A stretch of 64,000 bases of DNA. Source: Triplophysa rosa. Taxonomy: Eukaryota > Chordata > Actinopteri > Cypriniformes > Nemacheilidae. Below, piece by piece: positions 38,201-46,481 of the stretch. How positions within the stretch are numbered: the stretch's first letter is position 1; each line of letters starts with the position of its first letter. Location of the stretch: positions 21,970,164 to 22,034,163 of the forward strand of contig NC_079900.1 of NCBI RefSeq assembly GCF_024868665.1, given 5' to 3'. The notes below the pieces were generated by a model. It searched no databases. It saw only the letters and a list, made by a program, of their open reading frames with translations, and was not told the DNA's origin. The position numbers and the translations under genes were made by a program.

Positions 38201-41200
38201 TTTAATGTGCTTTCTATGGACATAAAATCACTTTTGTAAATTTCTTTTGATGGGGACATCTTAACGTCTTTGACCCATGAATACATATTCCAAATATGAC
38301 TAAACAGCTGCTTATAAAAGCTGTTACGCTGTCCCAGTGATGTAATGGTAGAGCTGTGAAGTGTGCTGGGATCCACTGCTCCAGTGCATTTATCAACATG
38401 AATGAGCATGTGAAGACGGCAGACACCACGTGCATGTGAGCAGCCCTGAATGCACTGCCGCCCACATAACTGACATGCTGCTGCATGCTGCAGTCTCCCG
38501 GTCTCACCTGACGGCTTTCTCTGCCAACTAAATGACTTAAACAAACACACTCCGGCGGGTTCTTTGTAAAAGCACTTCACATGCTGCAATTGTGGCACTG
38601 AGAAGAAAGGTGAGGAGAAGTGATAAACAGGAAGACGTGGTTCACTCAGGTACAGGATGGGTCCATCTGATAGGACGCCTGTCCTGCTTGAATAAATGCT
38701 TTAGTAAGCTCTTAACACGCACACACACACACTCAGTGCTGTGTTTATGTCTTCTGCTTTGATGTCTCACTCATTTCCTTTTGATCAGATCTGTGGCCTG
38801 TATGTGTCTGGTGTTGTACTCTGGCGATACCAAACTTCACGTGATGGTATCAAAAGGCAATATACTGTATGCGTGTTCATTATGTTATATTAAATATGCA
38901 CCAACTAAGAATGAACTAAGAAATGTAGTTATGGTCACGCACTCCCACTGGAGTTTCCCATTATGGGCATTTCGGTAAAAGTCTTCTTTATAAAAGAAAA
39001 AAATCCTACGCAATATATACATCTGTACATACTGTAATGGCATTAAAGTTCTCAAATGGTTTTGCTTTTAGGATCCAGTTTCCATTGGACAACCCAATGT
39101 GGCACCAAACTTGTTTAGTATACAAAACCAGAAATGTATTTAAAGGGATAGTTCACCCAAAAATGAATTACAAACCTGTATGACTGTCTTCTGTAAAACA
39201 CAAAAAAAGACATTTTGAAGAATGTTGGTAACCAAACAACATTGACCTCCATTGACTTCCATTGTATGGACACAAAACCACAGAGACGTTTCTCAAAATA
39301 TATTCTTTTGTGTTCCACAGATGAAAGAGTCATACAGAGGTTTGTTTAAGACACTTGGGTTAATGATTTTTGTTTTTTTGGGTGAACTATCCCTTCAAAC
39401 CACTTTGGTAATGTCCAAATAAACGGTATTATGTAGCTTTTTTAATCGAGTGGCTTGCGCTTGTTTTTAGAAGGCGCCAGTAAACGTAACCAGTGGCGTC
39501 CCACAGCTAATAAATCAACTTGGTTTTACTTTAAAAAGAAAAAAGATTCATCCTGGGGCTATTTACAGCCATTTAAGTCGCCTGAAACTCTAAACATTTA
39601 CTGTTGTTCACATTAGAAAGTGTTATGCGAGGATTGTGAAATTGGAGATATGGAATCAGTGGTGTTTGTCTCCTCACACACTCAGGTATTCCTGTGACCT
39701 TTCCAACACACTTTCACCTTTGACCTCTGCTCGAGCCACAGGTACTCGTGCATATCTCCAGGGCAAGCATTTCTCAGAAACCTCCTTGCGTATCGCAATC
39801 TGCCGGAAGGAATGCACTTACAAAAGAGTTGCACGGGACCGGAGCCGAGCGGGTGATCGATCGTCTCAGCTTGTCCGAGAGCCCCAGTAAACAATCTGCT
39901 GCGTTGTTCTCGGCTGCAGTTGCAGTCGGCATTCACAAGCACAGCAAGAGTTTTCAGACAGATCCCCCATCAAAAGCTGCTCTTATTCCAGCTTTGTGGA
40001 CTTATTAAAAGTGGATCAGAATGCCGTGGCATGAATACCCCATTCACTGCCGAAAAAAACACACTGAAACCTGTTACAATCCCTCAGCCTGCGATCTTCT
40101 CACGCATCAGGCAACAACAAACTGATGATGGATGCCGATGTTTACACGAATGCGAGTAAACAGTTTGTCCAACAAGTTTATAACTGTAGGCTGTTTACGG
40201 TCACCAAGCAACAACTTGGCACACGCAGTATAGATCGTTCACAGGTGTGTGTTTATGAACATTTTTCAATAGTCAAGTCTCTGAATGCGACTCGTATAAT
40301 TTTACAGCTGGAACGATTCGTTTTATAGCGCAGGTTATAAAAATGTAAAATACTAATAAACGTACATCTGCGACCACCAATTCTGTTAATGCACCAAGTT
40401 TACGTTGCTTGGCAAACCACTGAGGAAAAAAAGGTATCATTTTGGTTTTAGAAAAGCACAAATGTTTGTGCAACAGTGATTTTGCTATGGTTACGAGTGC
40501 TTATAAAATCGTAACTTTTTTGGTTAAAAATAACAAATAAAAATTAAAGGGGGGGTCTGATGGAATTTCATTTCTTTAAATTTAGTTAGTGAGTAGTACA
40601 GTTGTTTGAGCATAAACAACATCTGCCGAGTAGCAACGCTCAAAGTTCACAGAAAAGGAAGATATTTTCTTTAACAGAAATCACTTTTTAAAGACTACAA
40701 TGAACGGCTCGTTGGGACCACAAAAATCTACTTCCTGCAGTAGTTACATCATGAGGGACAAATTTTACATTGACCCTGCCCCCTAGAACACGGATAGGGT
40801 AATGGGCGGGACATCTCAACCCACACTCTAAGAGGTAAACCAATCACAAAAGACTGGCTCAGCTTGACCAATCAGAGCGTTTCAGAAGGAGGGACTTCAT
40901 GGAACCAGGAACTCAACAGCCTGTTTTCTGAGAATCGAGATGACGGTGTAAAACACAGGTAAGATATGTAATACATAAAGCATTTTTTGAAAGTCGAAAC
41001 ATGAACACCTATTGTTTAGTAGCACATCATAAACATAATAAAGTCTTTGAAAAATAGGACCCCTTAAAGAACATCAAAAATCAAGCTTTTAATAATAATG
41101 TATTTCAAGCATGTGAAGTCAGCTGCAATTTCATGTTTTAAACAGAGATGGCGATACAGAGGCAAAAGTTATGAACTGTGGTAATACTGTAAAGCATGAT

Positions 41201-44047
41201 CTCCCGTGACTCGCTACTTTAATAAACAACTCCTTAACAAGGTAATATGTCCCTTAGCCTAACTTTAGGATGTTTGCAGTCGCTTAACATTTTAGCAATT
41301 TCTCCATCAATATTCATTTCACCTGATGTGCACTCGCACAGGTGTTTGTATATTTGCTACTTTACAGCTGCTTAGCACACGTCTCATCCTGTCAGATTTC
41401 AGAGCCAGAACTGTCCATTTCATAATGCATATTTTTTATCCAGATGGAGAATACAGTTATTTATTCAAACATATGACAATGCCAGATTTGCATACTAAAA
41501 CAGATTAACCGACAAGATGCACTGCGTGACTCTCGGTGATTCACGGTGTTGACCAATGTCAAGAGGAAGTCGCGCAAGATCCACGGCCATAAAAAGGGGG
41601 AAATACGTGTAACGGTAACTAAAGCATGCGGTCACAGATGACCTTGTCTTCGCTCACGTCATCCCAACGGCAGTTCCTCTCTGCATTGCTGTCATCACAA
41701 GGTTATCAACTGTTTCACAAATTAATCTGGTTAAATTACACAAAAGTGCCGAACGCATGACTGTAACATTACACTGCAGAATGAGATGACGGCTGTCCAA
41801 CCATAAAGTACGAGTTATCCAAACCCAGACGGGTCTCTCTGCATGACACATCCTCCCAAAACCTCAACCAGTGCCAGACACTTCACATCTCCAAAAACAC
41901 ACCAGAGATTTCTACCTGGAAGCCAAAAGCAATTCATACATCAGGTCTTATTTGAGTGATGCGCACAGTTAGGCCCATGAATAACTCGCTTACTGTAACC
42001 AGTCTGTCTGCCTGGACGGGTTCTGTCTGGCACAACAGACGCGACAACATGAAAACATAATTAAAATGCTTTTCCCTCATCCCTGTTGTGGATATTGTTG
42101 ACGAATTAAAGCGAATGAAACTGATGGGGTGTGCACAGATTTTCGATCGTTTTTAGAAAGACGCAAATGTGTGAACAAATTAACTGGACGGTATTTGGCA
42201 GGAATGAATGCAGCTTAACTGGTAGCACATGGAGCAACCAACACGAATTTCACGTATTGGATTCCAAAGGAAATAAACATATTAATAAAATGTTTAGATT
42301 GAATGCATCGTAAATGGCTTTGGATCAAAGCATCTGTGAAATGCGTAAACACTGGGATGTGGCCGAAAGGCGAAACACATTGCGGTAACTTCCATTAATA
42401 CATCAAGAATAGACATAATACTAAACAAATTTGCAGTTTATAGTCTACGTTAAAATATACTGTATGTATACAAAGTTTCCTAAAAGTGTCCTAAAATTGT
42501 TCTGTAATACGCTATACATTACACAGTAATAAATAGGGATGTAACGATTCACCGTGAGCCGGTTGAAAATCGGTTATAATGAGTGACGATTCAAATCGGT
42601 TGAGGTGTGAACTGAATCGCAATACATTTTTTGAACAGCAGGGGCCGCTATTTTCACTGCAAATCTAAACGTGGACATGCTGATATTTCTTAAATGCAAA
42701 AAAATCCAAGAAAAGCTCAGACAGTATTAGTTTGTTTATATTAAAGAGACTTTTTCTATTATTAATTTGTTATAAAATTGCAGTTTAGTTTTGTTATTTG
42801 GAATAAAACATTATTTTATTATACAAAGAAACGTGAAGCATTTTAGAAATAATGCAAGGGAAGTTGTTCATTTCCAATTTGTTTCAACTCATTTTGTAAA
42901 AACAAATCGCGAGTAAATCGTGAATAAATCGCATCGTGAGATCAGAATCGTGACATCCCTAGTAATAAACGTTTTGTTCAATGTTATTCAACATACACGA
43001 CTGAATTTATCTGAATGCATTACAATAAGGGTCAGATAAGGTATTAACTAATATTAACATAGATTAAAAATGCTGAAAAATATTCTTTGTCAGGCCATGT
43101 TAGCTATTGCGTTTACTAATGTTAACAAACACAGTCTTACCAAAATGATGTAGTTTCGCTTTTTTATAGTTAATCAAACGCTTTATTTCATGAATGCAAC
43201 AATAAAGTATAACCATAATGTTGTTTGGAAAGTAAACAACACACGCAGCTCAAGTCATCTGAGAAGACGCTTTCACTTTTCCCTGGAGAGCGGCTTGTTC
43301 CCATGGATACCCCAGAATTTCCCAGGACAAACTTCACTGCCAACCCTCAACTTAAGACACACACAGCACGTGTGCAGAGGTTATGAACTTATTATTTTCC
43401 TTTCCTAAGCTCTGATTTGGGTTTTGAGAGGATTATTTGGATGGCGCAACCTTGAATTTCTCCGTGTTTCAGAGTTTGTTCCCATATCGAGATTTGACAG
43501 ACCAGAAAAACATCAATAACTTTGTGAAAGGTGTCAAAAGCGTGTAATAGGAAAACAGATGTTCGTGCAACCTACAATACATCTGCTGTGAAGTTCCCCT
43601 CTTTGCAGAGGAGTTGAAGCGGAAAAAACAGTTTGTTAACATTTCACAAACGCCTTCATTTATATCCTTAATGCAATTTATATGCAAAACAGATTCAGAT
43701 GCGTTTAAACATAAATGTCTTCATACTTATTTCAATACACATCAACTCCTTAACATGAGAATAGTCCACTGCTGGAAGTTATTAAAAAGTGTATACTGTC
43801 AGTTTTATAATACCTTTCATTGATCATTTTTCATTAGCATCAATGTGTTTCTCTTACCCACGAGCAGACAGAGGATGTCCAGCCCGACCAGCATCTTTCT
43901 GCTGGAGCACTGGACAGTGTCGACACCTTCAGCGGGACTCGGGACGTGGTTCGTGCCGTTCTCCCGCGCGCTGTCTCCGGCTCCCCCGTGATCCGCCAGC
44001 CGCTGCTGGAGCTCCGTGCGACTGTTCACCGAATTCAGTTTCTGCAT
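18009..44047 (-). CDS. plpp3: Phospholipid phosphatase, PLPP3-like (six exons, spliced)
   Basis: This integral-membrane enzyme removes phosphate from lipid phosphates such as phosphatidate, lysophosphatidate and sphingosine-1-phosphate, acting on the outer leaflet or lumenal side (family knowledge). Joined exons: 44047-43858, 25510-25353, 22590-22307, 21507-21450, 18837-18661, 18110-18009. They give 969 nt and 322 residues against about 311 in human PLPP3, with all introns GT-AG and phases 1,0,2,0,0. Motif C1 is K166xxxxxxR173P174, C2 is S216G217H218, and C3 is S263R264xxxxxH270, so the enzyme should be active, unlike PLPPR proteins. YMRGFFC (79-85) is the family's first-loop motif, and NCT at 188-190 is the likely glycosylation site. 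Six hydrophobic segments lie near 52-72, 103-122, 145-163, 219-235, 245-263 and 272-293. [15 protein letters not shown] and [13 protein letters not shown] favour PLPP3 over PLPP1 and PLPP2. The RGD found in human PLPP3 is replaced by RNT (201-203). The first Met follows an in-frame TAG at 44066-44068. A fish-specific paralogue is possible. Confidence 0.85.
18250..18465. repeat. Possible dispersed palindromic repeat in intron 5
   Basis: The words AATTCGTATGAATTTGTACG and GTACGAATACGATT recur in inverted sense around a C-rich middle (CCCCTCCCCAAACCCCACCC). Similar wording (TTACAAATTCATACAAATT, GGGGAGGGGCTTC) appears at about 31678-31770. The boundaries are unclear. Confidence 0.4.
18661..18837 (-). 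CDS. plpp3: plpp3-like exon 5 (residues 231-289), catalytic motif C3
   Basis: It encodes [17 protein letters not shown], membrane segment 5, the C3 motif S263-R264-xxxxx-H270 in [15 protein letters not shown], and the start of the last membrane segment. H270 is the expected nucleophile of the phospho-enzyme. The acceptor CTTTGTGCAG precedes TTCTACC; the donor is GTG followed by GTAAGAA, phase 0. Confidence 0.9.
19371..20115. mobile_element. Palindromic MITE with an internally expanded minisatellite
   Basis: It begins CCCTGTTGAAAAAACCAGCA and ends TTTTTTTCAACAGGG, and TA flanks both sides (19369-19370, 20116-20117). The same family is present uninflated at 33546-33729 (184 bp). Here the AGCTGGTCATGTGCTGG-type interior has grown into the tandem array at 19434-20049. 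It lies in intron 4 of the phosphatase gene. Confidence 0.8.
19434..20049 (+). repeat. 22-bp minisatellite, about 28 units
   Basis: The unit is TGTTCATGTGCTGGTCCTTA plus GC (22 bp). The first units (19434 to about 19585) mostly carry GGTCATG, and one is shortened (near 19472). About 20 later units carry GTTCATG and are almost identical. The period is not a multiple of three, so the frames read through it are not genes. Confidence 0.93.
20690..21010. promoter_or_regulatory. Candidate intronic conserved element (intron 4)
   Basis: This block of balanced composition in a repeat-rich intron has no transposon ends. Its words include GGGGCGTCCCTCTTTAAGAG, AATTCAATCAGCTGAATGG and TTCCCGCCGTTCCGAATG. 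It could be an enhancer of the phosphatase gene; this is inferred from composition and position only. Confidence 0.22.
21450..21507 (-). CDS. plpp3: plpp3-like exon 4 (residues 211-230), catalytic motif C2
   Basis: This 58-nt exon encodes [19 protein letters not shown] after the split arginine codon. The SGH histidine (H218) is expected to be the general acid or base of phosphoryl transfer in this family. The acceptor TCTCTAACAG precedes AAAGTCC; the donor is ACG followed by GTGAGTA. Confidence 0.9.
21940..22168. mobile_element. Angel-like palindromic element in intron 3
   Basis: It contains GAACACAAAAGAAGATATTT, CATTGTATGGACACAAAACC and GACAGAATTTTCATTTTTG, as in the copies at 3564 and 39140. 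The ends are diverged (GATAAATTACCCC; TGTGTGAATTAG). Confidence 0.65.
22307..22590 (-). CDS. plpp3: plpp3-like exon 3 (residues 117-210), catalytic motif C1
   Basis: It carries the cytosolic loop [20 protein letters not shown], membrane segment 3, and the C1 motif K166 to P174 in [12 protein letters not shown]. It then carries the variable extracytosolic loop with N188-C-T. The loop differs from human PLPP3 around the RGD position. The acceptor CTGTCTTAG precedes ATTGCTG; the donor is AG followed by GTCAGT, phase 2. Confidence 0.9.
23016..24960. mobile_element. hAT-type element (non-autonomous) with 8-bp target duplication
   Basis: The left end TAGGGCTGCAGCTATCGATT and right end GAATCGTTTCAGCCCTA are the inverted termini of a hAT element. 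CTTCAAAT is repeated exactly on both sides (23008-23015 and 24961-24968). The total length of 1945 bp includes a second hAT at 23714-24676. No intact transposase is visible. It lies in intron 2. Confidence 0.88.
23714..24676. mobile_element. Second hAT-type element nested in the first
   Basis: The ends are TAGGGCTGTGACGGTGGCAG and GGCAACCGTCACAGCCCTA. The target duplications are TAAGCTAT (23706-23713) and TAAACTAT (24677-24684), 8 bp with one mismatch. Both ends carry a subterminal GCGGTGGT motif: ACCACCGCGGTGGTAAT and CGGTGGTGCGGTGG on the left, ATCGCGGTGGTGCGG on the right. No intact transposase is visible. Confidence 0.85.
24978..25312. mobile_element. Foldback element with a possible THAP-like fragment
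   Basis: The left arm (ATAGAGATTGTGAAGCTACG, then CGCCATCTTGGGAGGATC) is mirrored by the right arm (GATCCTCCCAAGATGGCGG, then GACGTCAGCTTCACATTCTC). Between them the plus strand at about 25090-25190 reads [11 protein letters not shown], then a stop. This resembles the first Cys pair of a THAP zinc finger, as found at the N-terminus of P-element-type transposases and domesticated THAP proteins. The THAP reading is weak. The element begins 9 bp after the hAT target duplication. Confidence 0.5.
25353..25510 (-). CDS. plpp3: plpp3-like exon 2 (residues 64-116)
   Basis: It covers the end of membrane segment 1, the first extracytosolic loop with YMRGFFC and the acidic stretch [16 protein letters not shown], and the start of membrane segment 2. 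The acceptor is CTCCACAG before CCTCTATTCC; the donor is ACG followed by GTGAGA, phase 0. The acceptor is preceded by a pyrimidine-rich tract on the minus strand. Confidence 0.88.
25511..30744 (-). other. Intron 1 of the phosphatase gene, distal part: no exon seen
   Basis: No coding exon or RNA gene was recognised. At about 26530-26790 the phrase TTGTCACATCCA recurs three times, suggesting an unassigned repeat. A CT microsatellite lies at 27402-27421. The part at about 29200-29600 is richer in GC and has AGCTAGCAGCTGTCAGCTAAG. It may be regulatory, but nothing more can be said. Confidence 0.45.
30745..30930 (+). repeat. Decayed GTTGCTA-type minisatellite
   Basis: Loose tandem words TGTGGTTGCTAAGGTGTTA, GATGGTTGTTAGAGCGTTGC, TATGTAGTTGCAAGG and GTTGTTGCTAAGG repeat at about 20-30 bp spacing. 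This type of array is common in fish genomes. The units are too diverged to give an exact copy number. Confidence 0.55.
31054..31670. mobile_element. hAT-type non-autonomous element, 617 bp
   Basis: The ends TAGAGGTCTGCA and TGCAGACCTCTA are inverted. The flanks GTGGATAG (31046-31053) and GTGGTTAG (31671-31678) are an 8-bp target duplication with one mismatch. Subterminal CCCGACCCGAGCCCG on the left is answered by CGGGTCGGGTT repeats on the right. No transposase remains. Confidence 0.85.
31848..31895 (+). repeat. tRNA-derived SINE head fragment
   Basis: The words TAGCTCAGTGGTTAGAGCAT and GGCGCTAGCAATGCCAAGG give a tRNA-like A box and anticodon-arm region of the kind that heads fish SINEs. 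The B box that should follow is not preserved (TCATGTAAATG), so this is a broken SINE and not a tRNA gene. Confidence 0.5.
31896..33076 (-). other. Intron 1, no exon seen; GA microsatellite
   Basis: A GA run lies at about 32258-32286. The 158-codon minus-strand frame at 32425-32901 has no family resemblance and no conserved pattern that I can see. No repeat boundary was recognised. Confidence 0.45.
33546..33729. mobile_element. Palindromic MITE, short form
   Basis: It is a near-perfect 184-bp hairpin. CCCTGTTGAAAAAAAACAGC pairs with GCTGTTTTTTTCAACAGGG, and GTTTTGAAGCATGGTAGC pairs with GCTACCATGCTTCAAAAC. The centre has short CCAGCACATGA repeats, the apparent seed of the array at 19434-20049. 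The flanks are CA and TG, not TA. Confidence 0.85.
34080..34583 (+). mobile_element. Solo LTR, 504 bp
   Basis: It begins TGTCATGGTTCTGCC and ends TTTATGACA, and is flanked by a perfect 5-bp direct repeat TTTGC (34075-34079 and 34584-34588). It is homologous to 14975-15502. AATTAAAG near 34502 could be a polyadenylation signal. No internal retroelement sequence is attached. It is inserted in the second unit of the tandem array. Confidence 0.78.
34866..36843 (-). other. Intron 1, no exon seen
   Basis: The long frames here (148 codons at 35290-35736 minus and others) resemble no family and are probably chance in GC-balanced DNA. The blocks at about 35540-35830 and 36060-36360 are of mixed composition and free of repeat ends, so they could hold regulatory sequence. 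The whole stretch recurs at 48271-50248. Confidence 0.4.
36844..37359. mobile_element. hAT-type non-autonomous element, 516 bp
   Basis: The termini are CAGGGGTTTTCAAACATGG and ATTTTGAAAACCCCTG, inverted, with a perfect 8-bp target duplication ACTTAAGC (36836-36843 and 37360-37367). Subterminal GGGGACCCCCAGG on the left is answered by GGGGGGTCCTTGG on the right. No transposase is present. Confidence 0.88.
37360..39139 (-). other. Intron 1, AT-rich, no exon seen
   Basis: The 164-codon minus-strand frame at 38104-38598 is the longest here; it has no recognisable domain and crosses AT-rich sequence. No repeat ends were recognised. Confidence 0.42.
39140..39398. mobile_element. Angel-like palindromic MITE
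   Basis: The ends are TTAAAGGGATAGTTCACCC and GGGTGAACTATCCCTTCAA. The interior has ATTTTGAAGAATGTTGG, CATTGTATGGACACAAAACC and TTTGTGTTCCACAGATG in the family's standard order. It is the best-preserved copy in the window. Confidence 0.8.
39399..40543 (-). other. Intron 1, no exon seen
   Basis: A GC-balanced block at about 39690-40150 has overlapping frames on both strands, none of known type. Confidence 0.4.
40544..41067. repeat. Dispersed about 520-bp repeat with ATTGG/CCAAT boxes, copy B
   Basis: It matches 8898-9405 in reverse orientation. It runs from TTAAAGGGGGGGTCTGATGG to AATAGGACCCCTTAA, with ATGGGCGGGACATCTCAACC, GAGGTAAACCAATCAC and CTTGACCAATCAGAGCG inside. The inverted termini are short and imperfect. 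Confidence 0.78.
41068..42533 (-). other. Intron 1, no exon seen
   Basis: No coding exon, RNA gene or repeat boundary was recognised. Confidence 0.42.
42534..42961. mobile_element. hAT-type non-autonomous element, 428 bp
   Basis: The ends are TAGGGATGTAACGATTCACC and AGAATCGTGACATCCCTA, with a perfect 8-bp target duplication GTAATAAA (42526-42533 and 42962-42969). Subterminal AATCGGTT repeats lie on the left and AAATCG repeats on the right. It contains the one substitution I noticed between the large copies (42697). Confidence 0.88.
42962..43857 (-). other. Start of intron 1, no further feature
   Basis: The donor GTAAGAG lies at 43851-43857. The rest is AT-rich without recognised repeats. 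Confidence 0.5.
43858..44047 (-). CDS. plpp3: plpp3-like exon 1, coding part (residues 1-63)
   Basis: It encodes a 50-residue hydrophilic, presumably cytosolic N-terminus followed by the first half of membrane segment 1 ([12 protein letters not shown]). The donor is GTGG followed by GTAAGAG, leaving phase 1; the spare G joins exon 2 to form an alanine codon. ATG at 44047 has A at -3 and follows an in-frame TAG six codons upstream. The exon is GC-rich. An identical copy lies at 57263-57452. Confidence 0.85.
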
Positions 44048-44600
44048 GATGTCCTTACTTAAAATCTAACACACACACCGGAATTCCACTTTGACAAGTC
44101 GCGAATAAAGTTCAACTTTACTTTTGAAACTTTCTTTCAACTTCAAGTCCAGTAAGTGTCATAGCACATAGGCGCGCACGTGTGGGTTACTGAATACAGC
44201 GATGCGCGCGCGTCTTTTCTAATAAACTTGGACAGGAATCCTGGCGTTAAATAAAAACTCCATTTGCCCGGCACTTAAAAGTTTTGGCTGCGGTTTGGCC
44301 ATCCTCGTTTGCACATGATGAAGAAAAACGCATTTCTGAAAACATGTGTCAGTAAAAGTTTGTCATCCTCTGTAACTTCTGCGCTCCATGTTCAACTCTC
44401 ACTCTTGCCCCGACAGAGAGAAAACTTTACGCGGATCGTGTTTTGATTTGTGGGTTTTAGTGTTATTCCTCCGCCCTCTGCTGTGGCTGTGTTTTAAAAA
44501 GTTAGTAGGCTGCCTACCTAGACAGCGTTGAGGGCGTCATAGGCGCGTAGTGTTTGCGCAGTTGAACGTGCAACGCGTCCAATTCTAGTGTGTTGAACAA
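44048..44600 (-). promoter_or_regulatory. plpp3: Putative promoter and 5' UTR, CpG-rich
   Basis: The DNA just upstream of the start codon is rich in CpG against an AT-rich background (GGCGCGCACGTGTGGG, GATGCGCGCGCGTC, GTCATAGGCGCGTAGTG). It includes an E-box CACGTG at 44177-44182. There is no clear TATA box, which fits a CpG-type vertebrate promoter. The transcription start cannot be fixed, and an upstream non-coding exon is possible. It is repeated exactly at 57453-58005. Confidence 0.45.
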
Positions 44601-45582
44601 GTATACCCTGAATAGTGGCTAAATAGTGAATGCTGTCTTTAGGTAGCTCACTAATAAGTTATGTGAAACAGCCCCACTCTCTCTGCCTCGCTTTCTGTCC
44701 ACTTGCCCCATCTGTTTTTTAATGAAGCTTAACAATGACTCGCCTCTCCCTGTTCTTTAGTTGAACTTATAAAAAACTGAAACTCTTGTTATGTTTTTAT
44801 AAATGCAGTAAAAGTCTCGCACTTTGCTATGATAGGTAAACAATGCACTTGAATGTTTTCTATGTGTGTGCAGTCTAAGACCAGAGAATGTTCATTTCAT
44901 ATCTCGATATAGAAACTAAAAATCTGTAAAACGTCAGTTCACATGAGGATTTTAGACCAGTTCTGGGACTGTCTGTGGGGTTTCTTCTTGAGGACCCTTG
45001 TGTGATGTTTTTCAAGCGTATGGCGCTCTTTGGACAGCTGGGAAATGTTGCCATCTGGTGACTTTTTTTACAATGGCATTTTCCATCTAATCCAAGAGTT
45101 TGCAGTCTCTGTGATGATGGTTGCTGGTAAAATACTCGACTGCAGTATCCAAATGTTTTGGGTAGTGGAGGACACCTTGCATAAGCAGTGGTTTCAGTCA
45201 CTTGACTGGCAAGGGACTTCATATTTATTTCCCCTCCAGTCAGCACTGAGTCAGTAAATTAAACTCAAGAACCAGATTGATGAAGAAAACTGTTATTTTA
45301 GGACGCTTCTTTCTAACGCAAATGGGACTAAAAACATTTTGTTTACAATTTAATTTAATGATCCAGTCACAACAGTTCTCGAGCTTTCGGCTAACTGAAA
45401 ATCATGTGACTTTGAAATGTACTTAAAATGTAGTGAATCGTCGTGTAGTCGTATGGATATATAATACCGTTTTGTTTGAAATCGTTAAAAAAATCTATTG
45501 TTTATTAATAAGGTATTTGTTCTCAAAACATTAGCTTGATATTATAATATAAAATGTGACAAATATCAAATATGACATATAT
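44601..45582. other. Upstream flank, no gene seen
   Basis: Overlapping frames at 44875-45257 on both strands are not convincing. No repeat ends were recognised. Confidence 0.4.
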
Positions 45583-45993
45583 GGGTAACACTTTATATTT
45601 AGGTACCCTTTATAAAGCATTTACAAATGTGTTCATTAAGGATTAATAAGTCATTTACAAATGCATTATGAAGCAGTTATAACTGCATGAATAAAAAGTG
45701 AGCCATTTTTAACTCACATGTTATAAATGCTTATTAAATGTATTTATTCATCATTTATTTGACTCGAAAGCAGATTCATTATTTTCTTAATGTTGTTTGC
45801 AATATAGGCTGTCAGACTGGACACTGGAGGGTGTTATGTTGTTTTTCTTATACTTGCTCACTATTTGGCAGGTATTTCGTTAAATCCCCCTTTTTATTCA
45901 TGCAGTTATAACGGCTTGTAAATTACTTATTAATCATTAATGAACACATTTATAAATACTTCATAAAGGGTACCTTAATGTAAAGCGTTACCC
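45583..45993. mobile_element. Palindromic MITE with GGGTAACACTTTA ends
   Basis: The left GGGTAACACTTTATATTTAG is mirrored by the right AATGTAAAGCGTTACCC. The pairing extends inward (GGTACCCTTTATAAAG with CTTCATAAAGGGTACC; AAATGTGTTCATTAAGG with TTAATGAACACATTT). It is flanked by ATAT on both sides. No coding capacity is present. Confidence 0.8.
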
Positions 45994-46077
45994 ATATATA
46001 GTATATACTGTATAATGCTGTTAAAGAGAGAAATAAAAAACCTAAACAGATGCTTTATTAAAAAACCTTAACACATA

Positions 46078-46480
46078 CAGTGAGGGAAATAATTATTTGA
46101 TCCCCTGCTGATTTTGTAAGTTTGCCTGCTTACAAAGAAATGAAGGGTCTATCATTTTTATAGTGGTGTTCTTGGGGTCATAGTCAGCATTTCTCCCGCT
46201 CCAAAAACAGGAGTCAATTTTGGTCTCACAGCAGTGCCAGCACTTTCGCCAAAGCCTTTTCTGAATCATTCTGATGTTCATTGTCAAACTTCAGCTGAGC
46301 CAGGCGGGCCTTCTTGGGCAGGAGGATCTTGCGGGTGCTTCAGGATTTCAGTCTACTGTGGCATAGCGTGTTACCAATGGTTTGCTTGCTAACTGTGGTC
46401 CCAACTGTCTTGAAATCAATAACAAGCTTCCTCCGTGTAGTTCTGGGCTGATCTTTAACCTTTCTCATGATCATCTTTAC
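46078..46480 (-). mobile_element. Tc1-like element, cut off by the N
   Basis: The left terminus CAGTGAGGGAAATAATTATT, preceded by TA, matches 59483 onward. The element breaks at the N (46481), so the right terminus is missing. From about 46270 it differs from the second copy at nine positions and lacks an 11-bp duplication. This suggests that the tail came from another member of the same transposon family. Confidence 0.85.
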
Positions 46481-46481
46481 N
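46481..46481. other. Single N: assembly seam
   Basis: This is the only ambiguous base I saw in the window. It stands exactly where the first copy of the 13.4-kb sequence ends inside a transposon and the second copy begins in the middle of single-copy-looking DNA. It reads as a gap placeholder between contigs. Confidence 0.9.

Larger units (their letters stand above)
33077..46480 (+). repeat. First copy of a 13.4-kb near-identical direct duplication
   Basis: From 33077 the sequence matches 46482 onward at a constant offset of 13405 until about 46350, so no indel is seen over about 13.2 kb. I noticed one substitution in the body (C at 42697, T at 56102). The last about 220 bp, inside a Tc1-like element, differ by nine substitutions and an 11-bp insertion. 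The copy includes exon 1 and the putative promoter of the phosphatase gene. It ends at the single N at 46481. It is probably an assembly overlap. Confidence 0.97.

Noticed and set aside
38104..38598. 164-codon minus-strand frame with several cysteines (repeated at 51509-52003)
   Set aside because: The Cys spacing matches no zinc-finger or secreted-peptide pattern I know, and the frame runs into AT-rich intron sequence. Its second occurrence only reflects the large duplication.
18009..44047. Assignment as a PLPPR (inactive, neuronal) family member
   Set aside because: PLPPR proteins lack key catalytic residues; here KxxxxxxRP, SGH and SRxxxxxH are all complete.
46481..46481. True recent segmental duplication of the 5' half of the gene
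   Set aside because: It is not excluded but disfavoured. There is a single N at the junction, copy 1 ends within a transposon that is whole only in copy 2, differences cluster at the end, and no indel was noticed over about 13.2 kb.
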